Below are positions 1 through 7,021 of a DNA stretch of 30,053 nucleotides, in pieces. Origin of the DNA: Planctomycetota bacterium (GTDB lineage: Bacteria; Planctomycetota; Planctomycetia; Pirellulales; Lacipirellulaceae); assembly GCA_022614705.1 (NCBI GenBank), contig JAKEIB010000131.1:1-30053 (forward strand). Reading direction: 5' to 3'. Made by a program: the position numbers and the translations under genes. Below the pieces are notes generated by a model. It was not told where the DNA came from. It ran no database searches and was given only the letters and a program-made list of their open reading frames with translations. The stretch's first letter is position 1; every line of letters starts with the position of its first letter.

Positions 1-1
1 C

Positions 2-85
2 CCGCTGTTTGAGGCCCTCACCGCCAAACATCAACCGTTTCCAGAATCCTCCGACCCTAACCAACTGAAACTGTTCGACTTATAG
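2..85 (+). CDS. C-terminal tail of an unidentified protein (partial)
   Basis: An open frame enters from the left edge and ends at TAG 83-85, giving 27 residues that finish in NQLKLFDL. The fragment is too short to assign a family. An acidic/hydrophobic LFDL-type ending is common in bacterial enzymes but is not diagnostic. The rest of the gene lies outside the window. It is followed by a repeat element rather than a recognisable terminator. Confidence 0.5.
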   Translation, partial: PLFEALTAKHQPFPESSDPNQLKLFDL

Positions 86-136
86 CCGGACACTACTGTT
101 AACTACTATTTAAAACTGTACAGACAGCGATCCAAT

Positions 137-256
137 GGCCACGAAAAGGCACGAAAAATCACAAAAAGAAACGAGAGCATGGGGGGTGCGTGATCGCTAG
201 AATAACGAATGGGACTACGCTGACTTCTTTGTGGCTTTTCGTGCCTTTTTGCGGCC
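137..256. repeat. Imperfect inverted repeat, GGCCACGAAAAGGCACG family
   Basis: The left arm 137-165 and the reverse complement of the right arm 228-256 agree at 25 of 29 positions, sharing the core AAAAGGCACGAAAA. The loop is about 62 nt. The element lies between the 5' partial gene and the convergent lipoprotein gene, so it could fold in transcripts from either side. It has no coding content and no transposase. It is probably a MITE- or REP-like dispersed element, which is inference. Confidence 0.7.
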
Positions 257-305
257 ATTCGAAGCTTGTCCTTTTTCAGTTTCAGTCACGAATTCACTGC
301 CGGGC

Positions 306-770
306 TCACAACTCCTGACTCACAACCTCCGTGATCAGCAGTTGCCGCAATTCCTCCGTGCCCATGTGTGCGGCCAGCGCGTCCATCAACCTCGCTTTCA
401 ACGTGGAAAGCTCCGGCTCCTGCAGCTCCCCGACCGACGCGTTGCGGCACACGCGGATTACGTGGTCGCGGATCTTGCCTTCGTGGCGAGCCCAGTCATC
501 GGCGACCTGCGACACCTGCTCCGGGCGAACCAGCGCGTGCAGCTCGAAATCGAGCTGGAAGCGGTTGCGATGGCTCAACACGTTCGACCCTTGATCCTCC
601 GCGACCGGGATCGGAATCGAATACTGGCCGAGCAAGAATTCTCTCAGCTCTTCCTGCGGCGGCGCCAAGTCGAGCGCATCGAACTCGTAAGTCGAGTTCG
701 ATCCGCATCCGCCCGCAAGGCAAACCGTAACGCCGCCAATCGCCATCGCCCACTTGATGGTTGGACCCAT
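306..770 (-). CDS. Putative lipoprotein with FliL-like C-terminal half
   Basis: The start chosen is the ATG at 768-770, preceded by GGGGAAG about 7 nt upstream; a longer frame to 833 lacks such a signal. The 154-aa product begins with a hydrophobic signal ending in LAGGC (Cys22), a slightly loose lipobox, so it is probably lipid-anchored outside the cytoplasmic membrane. The C-terminal half runs from an IRDHVIRV segment through RNA and ELQEPELS to a terminal strand ending SQEL. This pattern resembles the periplasmic domain of FliL-like proteins (IRDxxI, T..EL..P...L). The divergent neighbour at 898-1368 shows the same pattern, including RNA..EL.EP, which suggests an old duplication. No flagellar genes are visible, so a motility role is not claimed. 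Confidence 0.75.
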   Translation of the reverse strand: MGPTIKWAMAIGGVTVCLAGGCGSNSTYEFDALDLAPPQEELREFLLGQYSIPIPVAEDQGSNVLSHRNRFQLDFELHALVRPEQVSQVADDWARHEGKIRDHVIRVCRNASVGELQEPELSTLKARLMDALAAHMGTEELRQLLITEVVSQEL

Positions 771-897
771 GATTGCTTCCCCAAAACAAACATAGACCGC
801 TCGGCGAGGGGAATCGTGACCTATAGTTTTCATGGCGCGCTGGAGTCATCCGTGCCTTGGCCGCCTGTAACGATTCTGCCGAGAAAGAGGCTGCAAA

Positions 898-1368
898 ATG
901 CCGCCCACGAACCGCTGCCCTTTACGACGCGTCTGGCCGAAGGTTTGCCTCTTGCTGCTCGCCACGTTTGGCGTCGCCCCGTTTGCCGGCTGCTACGACG
1001 GCGACGCGCTTGTGCAGGCGGCCCGTTCGTCGGCAGTCAAGACTCGGCTCGCCGAGGTCGATTTCGGCACGTTCCAAACCTCGCTGCCGCGCGACCGCGC
1101 GACCGATTCGTCCACCGAACTAAAGCTGCACATTTTCGGCACCGTGCCGCGATACCGCGTGCCGGACATCAAGAAGCAGCTCAAGGCGGAAGAATACCGC
1201 CTTCGCTCGGAAACCCTCAGCGCCGTTCGTAATGCAACGCGCAACGAGCTGGCCGAGCCGAGTCTCGCGCAGCTCCGCGAGCGGATCGAACGCGTCGTGA
1301 ACGAAATTCTCACCGATGCGCCGGTGAAGACGATCGGGTTTTATGAGGTGTCGCTGCGGCAGAGGTGA
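898..1368 (+). CDS. Putative lipoprotein, paralogue-like partner of the divergent gene
   Basis: The ATG at 898 follows an AGAGG ribosome-binding site with 7 nt spacing. The 156-aa product has a basic N terminus, a hydrophobic run at residues 16-28 and a lipobox FAGC (Cys32). The mature part carries a strand-rich region around residues 75-90, then LRSETL..VRNATRNELAEPSLAQLR and a terminal FYEVSLRQR strand, again FliL-like in pattern. It is divergent from 306-770, with 127 bp between the two starts that could hold both promoters. The stop codon lies about 15 bp before a GGGGAGA inverted repeat shared with the 3' end of rlmN. The function is unknown. Confidence 0.8.
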   Translation: MPPTNRCPLRRVWPKVCLLLLATFGVAPFAGCYDGDALVQAARSSAVKTRLAEVDFGTFQTSLPRDRATDSSTELKLHIFGTVPRYRVPDIKKQLKAEEYRLRSETLSAVRNATRNELAEPSLAQLRERIERVVNEILTDAPVKTIGFYEVSLRQR

Positions 1369-1382
1369 GCGGAAGACAAGGA

Positions 1383-1450
1383 AAGGGGGAGACACGGAGA
1401 AACTCAATTTAGCGAATCTCCTTGTCTCCTTGTCTCCCCTTCTCCTTGTC
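1383..1450. repeat. Inverted repeat, GGGGAGACAAGGAGA family, overlapping the rlmN stop
   Basis: The left arm 1383-1400 (GGGGGAGACACGGAGA) pairs with TCTCCTTGTCTCC units at 1417-1450. The right side holds two to three tandem copies of the 12-nt unit. The element sits between two convergent genes. The rlmN frame reads through the whole right arm and stops at 1404-1406, inside the loop. Related elements occur at 4035-4127 and 16461-16556. Confidence 0.75.
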
Positions 1451-2585
1451 TAGCAACCACTGCAACGGCCGACGTGCCGGGTTGCGACCGTCGCCGCAAC
1501 TGTCCGCATGCCGCGTCGATCGCGTCGCCCTTGCGGTGTCGGAAGCGCACGGCGATGCCGCGGTCTTCGAGCGTGCGACGAAACGCGCGCTGCGCTTGTT
1601 GAGACGGCGTGCCATAAGGCAGCCCGGCCACCGGGTTGTAGGGAATCACGTTGAGCAGTGCGGTGCGCTTCCCGAGCAGCTCGGCCAGCTCGACGGCATG
1701 GGCGGGGCTGTCGTTGACGCCGGCCAACAACACGTACTCGAACGTCAGCCGCCGGCCGCTCTGCTCAAAGTAGTTGTCCGCCTCGGCCAGAATATCGGTT
1801 AGTGGGATCTTCTCGCTCACCGGCACGATGCGGTGACGCAGCTCGTCGTTCGGAGCGTGGAGCGACACGGCCAGGCGATACCGCGGGTTCGTTTCGGTAA
1901 GCCGACGCATCGGCTTCGGCAGCCCGACGGTTGAAATCGTAATCCGCCGCGCGCTGATGCCCAGTCCGTCGTCACGGCGGGCTTCCTCAAGCGCCGGCAG
2001 CAGCGCGTCCAAGTTTGCGAGCGGCTCGCCCATGCCCATCACGACGATGTGGCTTAGTCGCTCCTCAGGGCTAAGCAAGAGTTGCAGACGCAGCATTTGC
2101 TCGACGATCTCGCCCGTGGTCAGATTGCGCGCGAGCCCATCGAGCCCGCTGGCACAGAACACGCAGCCCATGCCGCAACCGACCTGCGTGCTGATGCAGA
2201 TCGTGCGGCGGATTCCATAAAGCCGCGACCGTTGGTCGCGGGAGCCGGCTGAACCCTCCCCCTGCCCCTCCCTAACAGGGAGGGGGGATTCGATGTTCTC
2301 GCGCAACAGCACACACTCGATCTGTCCGCCATCGGCGAGAGTGAGCAGGAGCTTTTCGGTGCCGTCGTCGGCCTGCGTGTGACGCGCGATTTGCGTGCTC
2401 CACAACGTGAAGTCGCGCGCCAACTCGTCGCGAAGACTTTGCGGCAGGTCCGTCATTTCGCCAAACATTCGCGCCCGCCGCTCGAATAACCAGCGCCGAA
2501 CTTGCCCGAGTCGATAAGCGCCCTGTCCGCACTCTTTCGACCACGGTGCAAGCTGCTCATCGATCGAGTTCAGCAAATGTGGCAC
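1404..2585 (-). CDS. rlmN: 23S rRNA (adenine-2503-C2)-methyltransferase RlmN
   Basis: This radical-SAM enzyme methylates C2 of A2503 in 23S rRNA, and in known members also A37 of some tRNAs. The 393-aa product has a helical N-terminal domain, the iron-sulfur motif CGMGCVFC (Cys137, Cys141, Cys144), the GMGEPLAN SAM-binding segment, and the essential C-terminal cysteine in DAACGQL (about Cys360). Two oddities stand out. Residues about 97-125, just before the conserved RRTICISTQVGCG strand, are extra sequence encoded by repeat DNA (2211-2297). The last 13 or so residues (GEGETRRQGDSLN) are translated from the GGGGAGA repeat. Both lie outside the catalytic core and the frame is open, so activity is plausible. 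The gene is convergent with the lipoprotein gene upstream in the window. Confidence 0.95.
   Translation of the reverse strand: MPHLLNSIDEQLAPWSKECGQGAYRLGQVRRWLFERRARMFGEMTDLPQSLRDELARDFTLWSTQIARHTQADDGTEKLLLTLADGGQIECVLLRENIESPLPVREGQGEGSAGSRDQRSRLYGIRRTICISTQVGCGMGCVFCASGLDGLARNLTTGEIVEQMLRLQLLLSPEERLSHIVVMGMGEPLANLDALLPALEEARRDDGLGISARRITISTVGLPKPMRRLTETNPRYRLAVSLHAPNDELRHRIVPVSEKIPLTDILAEADNYFEQSGRRLTFEYVLLAGVNDSPAHAVELAELLGKRTALLNVIPYNPVAGLPYGTPSQQAQRAFRRTLEDRGIAVRFRHRKGDAIDAACGQLRRRSQPGTSAVAVVARQGEGETRRQGDSLN
2211..2297. repeat. Repeat-derived insert inside the rlmN coding frame
   Basis: Two repeat motifs lie side by side within rlmN. Positions 2217-2241 match the AAAGCCGCGACC...GGTCGCGG element found at 20859-20959 with one difference over about 25 nt. 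Positions 2265-2285 form a perfect 9-bp hairpin (CCCCTCCCT, loop AAC, AGGGAGGGG). On the coding strand they encode the phrase SPLPVREGQGEG, then about 15 more residues. The length keeps the rlmN frame. The insert replaces the short turn normally found before the radical-SAM strand, judged from my knowledge of the family. Confidence 0.7.
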
Positions 2586-2610
2586 AGCATTCCTTTAGAT
2601 CGAAGCTAAA

Positions 2611-2859
2611 GTTCACCACAGAGGACACGGAGGTCACAGAGGAAGAGAGACAAGGAGATTTGGAGCGCCTAACGAATTGAACCGCCAAGAACGCCAAGTC
2701 GCAAAGAGAGTCGGCGAAGCTGAAGTCGCATCTCATCAAACTTGGCGTCCTTGGCGGTTTAATTCATTGTGTTCGACGCTCGTAATACATCATGTCTCCT
2801 TATCTCCCCCTACTGCCTGTCTGGTATTCTCTGTGACCTCCGTGCCCTCCGTGGTGAAT
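2611..2859. repeat. Nested composite of three inverted repeats
   Basis: Three unrelated arm pairs are nested concentrically. The outer pair is 2611-2643 with 2828-2859 (core CACGGAGGTCACAGAG). The middle pair is 2647-2658 (GAGACAAGGAGA) with 2795-2806. The inner pair is 2675-2699 with 2740-2764 (core ACCGCCAAG.ACGCCAAGT, two mismatches in 25). Together they fill nearly the whole spacer between the rlmN start and the sppA stop. The inner family also appears at 7711-7800 and the middle one in the GGGGAGA elements. This order suggests serial insertion of elements into one another's loops. Confidence 0.8.
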
Positions 2860-2867
2860 TCCTAAGT

Positions 2868-3956
2868 CTATCGCGTGTTTGACATCGCCGCCGGCAGCCA
2901 GGACCATAAATAATAGGCTCGCGGCGTCGTGAGGTCGATGAGCGCGCCCAGGTCGACGCGGCCGCTTGGCTTGAGCGGCGCTTCCGCGCCGACCAACGAG
3001 CTAATCAGCGTCGGCGGCTCCTCGTATTTCACGCAGCGCAAGTCGTCGGTGTCTTGCCCCAAGAGCTCGGCCACACGGGAAATCGCGTCCTCGACAAAGC
3101 CGATTTTGTCCACCAGCCCGCGTTCCAGCGCCTGCTTCGCCGTGAAAATCTGTCCGGTGGCGGCAGCATCCAACGCGGCCGCGTCGCTTTTGAACTGCGG
3201 CCGGCCGCTGGCGACGATCTCCTTGAAACCTTTGAAGCTCTCGTCCACGAGCGTTTGCAGAACCTTGCGCTCCTCGTCTGTCATCGGTTTGGTGGGTGAT
3301 CCCATTTGCTTCAGGGGGCCGCTGGCGATCGAGTCGTCGGCAACGCCAATCGCCTTCAGCGTGCCCGACAGGTCGTAGTGCGGTATGATTACGCCGATCG
3401 AACCGGTCCACGTCGTGGGCTCGGCAAAAATCGAGGTCTTCTCGTCGCCGACGGACATCGCCACGTAATACCCGCCGCTCGCGCAAACGCTGCCCATGCT
3501 CACCACGACGGGAAACGGCTGTTCCTTGCCGCGCTCCTCTTTCAGCTCGCGCAGATGGTGATAGAGGTAGTCGCTGCCGGTGACCGTGCCGCCGGGCGAA
3601 TTGATGCGCACGACGACGCCCACCACGCTGGTGTCCTCGCGCACGCGGTCGATTTGTTTTTTCGCGAAGCTGTCCTCGCCTTCCATGATTGCGCCGCTGA
3701 CGTCGATGATTGCGATCTTGTTGAGCGCCGTCCGGGACAGCGAGTGGTACTTCTCCACGGGCGCGTTGGTGGGCGCGAAATAGCTGTGGTAACTACTGTA
3801 CAGGCCGATGATGAACAAAATGGCGAGGCCGAGCGCGGCCAGCAGCCATTTGCCGAAACGGCCAAACGCGCTGGGCGGCTGCTGCAAGATGATTTGTGGC
3901 GCGGGCGCGGCTTGCCGAGGAGCGATCGGCGTCAGCGGGACATCGTCGTGGGCCAT
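2868..3956 (-). CDS. sppA: Signal peptide peptidase SppA, S49 family
   Basis: This is a membrane-bound serine protease that degrades cleaved signal peptides. The 362-aa product has a proline-rich cytoplasmic N terminus, one transmembrane segment (about residues 37-55) and an S49 domain starting at about 80. The nucleophile is Ser160 in SVCASGGYY, and the likely general base is Lys216 in GPLKQMGSP. The 56-residue spacing is close to that of the short Bacillus-type enzymes. INSPGG (118-123) and TGSIGV (184-189) are further family signatures. It is the half-length SppA form that oligomerises, not the duplicated E. coli form. It is divergent from the isomerase-like gene, with a GGGGAGA repeat between them. 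Confidence 0.92.
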   Translation of the reverse strand: MAHDDVPLTPIAPRQAAPAPQIILQQPPSAFGRFGKWLLAALGLAILFIIGLYSSYHSYFAPTNAPVEKYHSLSRTALNKIAIIDVSGAIMEGEDSFAKKQIDRVREDTSVVGVVVRINSPGGTVTGSDYLYHHLRELKEERGKEQPFPVVVSMGSVCASGGYYVAMSVGDEKTSIFAEPTTWTGSIGVIIPHYDLSGTLKAIGVADDSIASGPLKQMGSPTKPMTDEERKVLQTLVDESFKGFKEIVASGRPQFKSDAAALDAAATGQIFTAKQALERGLVDKIGFVEDAISRVAELLGQDTDDLRCVKYEEPPTLISSLVGAEAPLKPSGRVDLGALIDLTTPRAYYLWSWLPAAMSNTR

Positions 3957-4034
3957 GGGGGTTCTCCCGTGTGCTAGCGTTGTCGAGTTGGGTCGTTTTC
4001 CTCATTCTACGGCGCGCTCTCACCCTAAAGAAAG

Positions 4035-4127
4035 AAGGGGAGACAAGGAGAGGGGGAGACAAGGAGACACAAGGGCACGGCCAATCCCTGAATCTCCCAC
4101 TCTCCCCCTCTCCTTGTCTCCCCCTCT
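4035..4127. repeat. Inverted repeat, GGGGAGACAAGGAGA family (copy 2)
   Basis: The left arm 4035-4069 is two tandem copies of a GGGGAGACAAGGAGA-like unit. The right arm 4093-4127 is the reverse complement, with one unit changed to the TCTCCCACTCTCCCC variant. The element lies between the divergent sppA and isomerase-like genes, where promoters of both would be expected. It ends about 80 nt before the GTG start at 4211, so it may lie in the 5' leader of that gene. Confidence 0.75.
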
Positions 4128-4210
4128 CGCATTTCCGCAACCTTGCCACGACGGGGCAAATGCCGCTAAAGTGGACGCTCGCAAAAGTCCGTCGCATCAA
4201 GGAGCTACGC

Positions 4211-4957
4211 GTGTTCGTTGCCGCATCGACTGAGTGCTTTCCCGATCTTTCGCCACAGGACGCGCTGGAGGCGTTGGCCGACTTGGAGTTCACGGCCGTC
4301 GAGTTGCCGATCCACGAATCGGGCCGCGGGCTGAAGCCGTCGGAAGTCCACGCCGACTTGGAGCGCTCGGCGCGTTACTGCCGCGACACACACCGGCTCG
4401 ACATCGCCGCGCTGAGTATCGACGTGGCGCCGGGGCCGAACTATTACGATCACTTCGCATCGTGCTGCAAATTGGCCAAGGCGATCAAAGTTGTCACGCT
4501 TGTCGTGCCCTGCTCCGAGTTGGGCACGCCGTTCAACGAAGAGATCGAGCGGCTGCGAAAGCTCGTCGAAATTGCGTCGTTGGAGAGTGCCGTCGTCGGT
4601 CTGAAAACGGAGATCGGGCGGATGTCGCAAGACCCCGATACGGCCGTCGTGCTGTGCGACAACGTGAAAGGCCTGCGACTCACGCTCGACCCAAGCCATT
4701 ACATCACCGGCCCGCACCAGGGCGGCAACATCGAGAAGGTGATGAAGTACGTCCAACACGTTCACCTGCGCGACTCGACGAAGAGCAAGCTGCACGTTCG
4801 CGTCGGCCAGGGCGAGATCGACTACGGCAAACTCATCCAGCAGCTCGAAAAGGCCGGCTACGACCGCGCGCTCTCCGTCCACATGACACCCCTCGAAGGC
4901 TTCGACCACCGCGGCGAAATGCGCAAGATGCGGCTCTTGCTCGAAAGCCTGTTGTAG
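4211..4957 (+). CDS. Sugar phosphate isomerase/epimerase-like TIM-barrel protein
   Basis: The start chosen is the GTG at 4211, because AAGGAG lies 6 nt upstream and the protein then opens FVAASTECFPDLS, as I recall for planctomycete relatives. An in-frame ATG at 4160 has no ribosome-binding site. The 248-aa product fits the xylose-isomerase-like AP-endonuclease-2 barrel: TAVELPIHE near strand 2, VVTLVVP in the middle, LKTEIG, LTLDPSHYI, then VQHVHLRDS and VGQGEIDYG near the end, where metal-binding Glu, Asp and His residues usually lie. The reaction is probably isomerisation or epimerisation of a sugar or inositol derivative. The substrate cannot be read from sequence. It is a lone gene, divergent from sppA. 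Confidence 0.85.
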   Translation: MFVAASTECFPDLSPQDALEALADLEFTAVELPIHESGRGLKPSEVHADLERSARYCRDTHRLDIAALSIDVAPGPNYYDHFASCCKLAKAIKVVTLVVPCSELGTPFNEEIERLRKLVEIASLESAVVGLKTEIGRMSQDPDTAVVLCDNVKGLRLTLDPSHYITGPHQGGNIEKVMKYVQHVHLRDSTKSKLHVRVGQGEIDYGKLIQQLEKAGYDRALSVHMTPLEGFDHRGEMRKMRLLLESLL

Positions 4958-5100
4958 GTCGCGCGTCGCTGCGCTAAGTTTGCCGATTCCGCCTGTAAAT
5001 TGCATGAGATGTTCCGAAGGCAATCCGCACGTTTTGGTAGCGAGGTCGTCTCGAAGATGGATTTATTGCGTTTGGCACGCGAATTTGGGATCATGGCCGG

Positions 5101-5346
5101 ATGCCAGAGCCTGACTCAACCCCCGCTCCGCGCGATCCGCATCACTTTGAATTTGACCTGGACCGCGCTATTCGTGGGCAGGTTGTCGAAGCCCTAGAAC
5201 AGAGCCCGGCGTTGCCATTAACTGTCGATGTCGGCCCCAAGGCGAGCGGTATCTACGCTAGCCAAAAAGCACTCTTAGAACAACAGTCCATCGCGCGCGC
5301 CGTTTTGATTGCCCTCGCCGCAAACGCCGTATTCGGCGGGCAATAA
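5101..5346 (+). pseudogene. Truncated Eco29kI-like (GIY-YIG) restriction endonuclease fragment
   Basis: The ATG at 5101 opens an 81-aa frame. The first 54 residues (FEFDLDRAIRGQVVEAL, then LPLTVDVGPKASGIYA) resemble the N terminus of Eco29kI-type endonucleases up to the GIY motif. That likeness is from memory of the family, not a search. Right after GIYA the frame continues into unrelated sequence and stops. The rest of the GIY-YIG fold, including the catalytic Arg and Glu, is missing, so it cannot be an active nuclease. Its 3' end overlaps the end of the opposite-strand gene at 5275, which suggests a deletion or insertion joint near 5262-5290. No cognate methyltransferase is present in the window. 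Confidence 0.5.
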
Positions 5347-5493
5347 ATCCATGTGATGGCCAGCGAAAACGCTGACAATCACGCAACCATCCGGGGCCAA
5401 GCGAGCTGCATCCTCGACGGAATGAGCCAATACCTGGTCGCAGTATGCCTGACCGTCGTCTTCGTAGTAACCCGCAATCGTATATGATGTCAT
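5275..5493 (-). CDS. 72-aa conserved-looking hypothetical protein
   Basis: The ATG at 5491-5493 follows a strong AAGGAGG site with 7 nt spacing. The product begins MTSYTIAGYYEDDGQ and contains DGCVIVSVFAGHHMDLL, an alternating strand pattern typical of small one-domain proteins. I have the impression that similar proteins occur in planctomycetes, but no function is known to me. It starts 21 bp after the stop of the HNH gene on the same strand, so the two are probably co-transcribed. The last 15 or so residues (GEGNQNGARDGLLF) look unlike the rest and lie in the overlap with the truncated nuclease frame, so the original C terminus may have been lost. Confidence 0.7.
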   Translation of the reverse strand: MTSYTIAGYYEDDGQAYCDQVLAHSVEDAARLAPDGCVIVSVFAGHHMDLLPAEYGVCGEGNQNGARDGLLF

Positions 5494-5514
5494 CAAATTG
5501 CCTCCTTATAAATC

Positions 5515-6402
5515 TCACGCGGCCAAGCGACCAGAGATAAACGAATAGCCCCAATGCGCGACTGCAAGAGCGCTTAAACGGAACAGGTATCTTCGCAAGG
5601 CGCTCTTGACGAAAGGTTGCCGGACAAATCGGCGACGACCGTTAATAGTCACTGCAACCAACCAATCTCTCGTCCACCGGAGATCAGTGAGTTTCGCGTG
5701 CTCGAATTGCGCATGGCAATTGGCGCATAAGACGAGCAGATTACGTGGATGATGGCCAAGCGTCGGGTCGAGGTGGTGAATTTCGAAATAAGGTTCACCG
5801 TCGGGTTTTTGGAATGTAAAGGAGCACAACTGACACCTGCCGTCATGTAACTCTTGCAACAACAGTCTCAAGCCAGCGGGTACACCTTCGTGACGAATTG
5901 ATGCAGCCACGAGCGATTGCGGCCGTGGCTTGCAAATCGTCCTATCCGCAATTTGAAGGAGCTCTTGTTGCGCCAGCTTTGGCGGCCGCTTATTCGTCAA
6001 GCGAACGAGCGTTTGAAACTCTTCGTCAGCGATTTTGTCGCTTGCTGCTGATTCTAACCGAACCCTCGCTGCTGTTTCTTCCTCTGTTTGAACCACGTTA
6101 TCCCGAGCGATTCGATATAAACGCTTATCGCGATCCAGGACGATGATACGAATCACCTCGCCGCTTCGGACGGCGGCAGTGGAAAACCATGCTCCAAGTC
6201 CGAGTATCCTGGCCTCTTTTGTGCTCTTATCGTATGGTCTAAAGGTCAAAGCGGACACAGGACCTTCACTGTCAAAACGAACGTAAATCTCGGACATTTC
6301 TGCTGGAAAGTGATGAACAAACTGCTGCGGCATAGCGAGCAGGCCCTTCGATATCCGGCTCGAAGTAGCACGAATCCTGATCGGTTGAGTACTCGGACTC
6401 AT
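5515..6402 (-). CDS. HNH endonuclease with an unassigned beta-rich N-terminal domain
   Basis: The ATG at 6400-6402 gives 295 aa; a GTG at 6421-6423 would add seven residues, and neither has a good ribosome-binding site. Residues about 187-235 hold a zinc-supported HNH nuclease: CQLC (190, 193), EIHHLDP (His209-His210), the Asn in HHPRNLL, and CANCH (226-230). The N-terminal 105 residues (ATSSRISKGLLAMPQQF, then FRPYDKSTKEARILGLG and IVLDRDKRLYRI) look like a compact beta-domain. I suspect a DNA-reading fold such as the B3-like domains of BfiI-type enzymes, but this is inference. A short basic tail follows the nuclease. Base composition is visibly more AT-rich than in neighbouring genes, consistent with transfer. 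A restriction or defence role is possible and unproven. Confidence 0.85.
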   Translation of the reverse strand: MSPSTQPIRIRATSSRISKGLLAMPQQFVHHFPAEMSEIYVRFDSEGPVSALTFRPYDKSTKEARILGLGAWFSTAAVRSGEVIRIIVLDRDKRLYRIARDNVVQTEEETAARVRLESAASDKIADEEFQTLVRLTNKRPPKLAQQELLQIADRTICKPRPQSLVAASIRHEGVPAGLRLLLQELHDGRCQLCSFTFQKPDGEPYFEIHHLDPTLGHHPRNLLVLCANCHAQFEHAKLTDLRWTRDWLVAVTINGRRRFVRQPFVKSALRRYLFRLSALAVAHWGYSFISGRLAA

Positions 6403-7021
6403 GGCGAAAGCGGCTCGTTCCACACCTATTATGAAACCAACAATTCGGCCGTGCGGCTCGTCGGCCGATCAGCCAGCCAACACATCCCAATTGCTGGATA
6501 AGCCGTGCTAAGAACTACGATGAGGAATATTATCAGGTCCTACTGGTGGTAGCTACTTCTCGGGCGGACTAAGGTGACGCCTACGGTCGCGGCAAACTTC
6601 CGCAGCATCGACATTCCGAAATCGTCGTCGGATGGATGAACTGCCAAACACTCTTCCTGACGGACTTCTTTGGATGCCCCATTTTCAGGCCTAAATCGTC
6701 CAGCAACAGCGTGGACTTCTCGAAACCGGGTGCGGATTACCGCCGCTACCGGATCAGTTTCCCCATCCCTGCAAGCAGCCTATTGCACAATAGACAGTCA
6801 GTCAACACCCGTTCACTAACTTTTTTCCGACAGCAGCCATGAAAGCCGTGACGTAAGCGTGCCCGACATGCGATACCAAAATTCTTCTGCGGGGTTGAAT
6901 TCAATGGGTGCTTGCCACCCGTCGTTCCCGATCTCAATGCGGCGCGCGGCTCGCCGCGCAGTCGGCCGACGTGTAAGCTGAAGAGAGTAAATCTAGCAAG
7001 CCATCCGGCAAATTCACATCC
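6403..7021. other. Gene-poor spacer upstream of the HNH and sigma factor genes
   Basis: About 620 bp with no convincing reading frame. It is more AT-rich than the flanks. A 20-codon frame at 6632-6694 (ending MPHFQA) has no ribosome-binding site and no family likeness. A small GC-rich hairpin lies around 6942-6960. The region should hold the promoters of the divergent HNH and sigma genes, but no consensus could be placed. It may contain decayed genes. Confidence 0.6.

Noticed and set aside
231..1232. 333-codon open frame on the plus strand across both lipoprotein genes
   Set aside because: It runs antisense to the lipoprotein at 306-770 and out of frame with the one at 898-1368. The product is Arg-rich without domains, as expected of a shadow frame in GC-rich DNA.
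5070..5090. TTGGCACGCGAATTTGG as a sigma-54 promoter before the truncated nuclease
   Set aside because: At the required 10-nt spacing the second dinucleotide is TG, not GC, and the site is too close to the start codon.
6632..6694. 20-codon frame ending MPHFQA in the gene-poor spacer
   Set aside because: No ribosome-binding site, no family likeness and too short to support.
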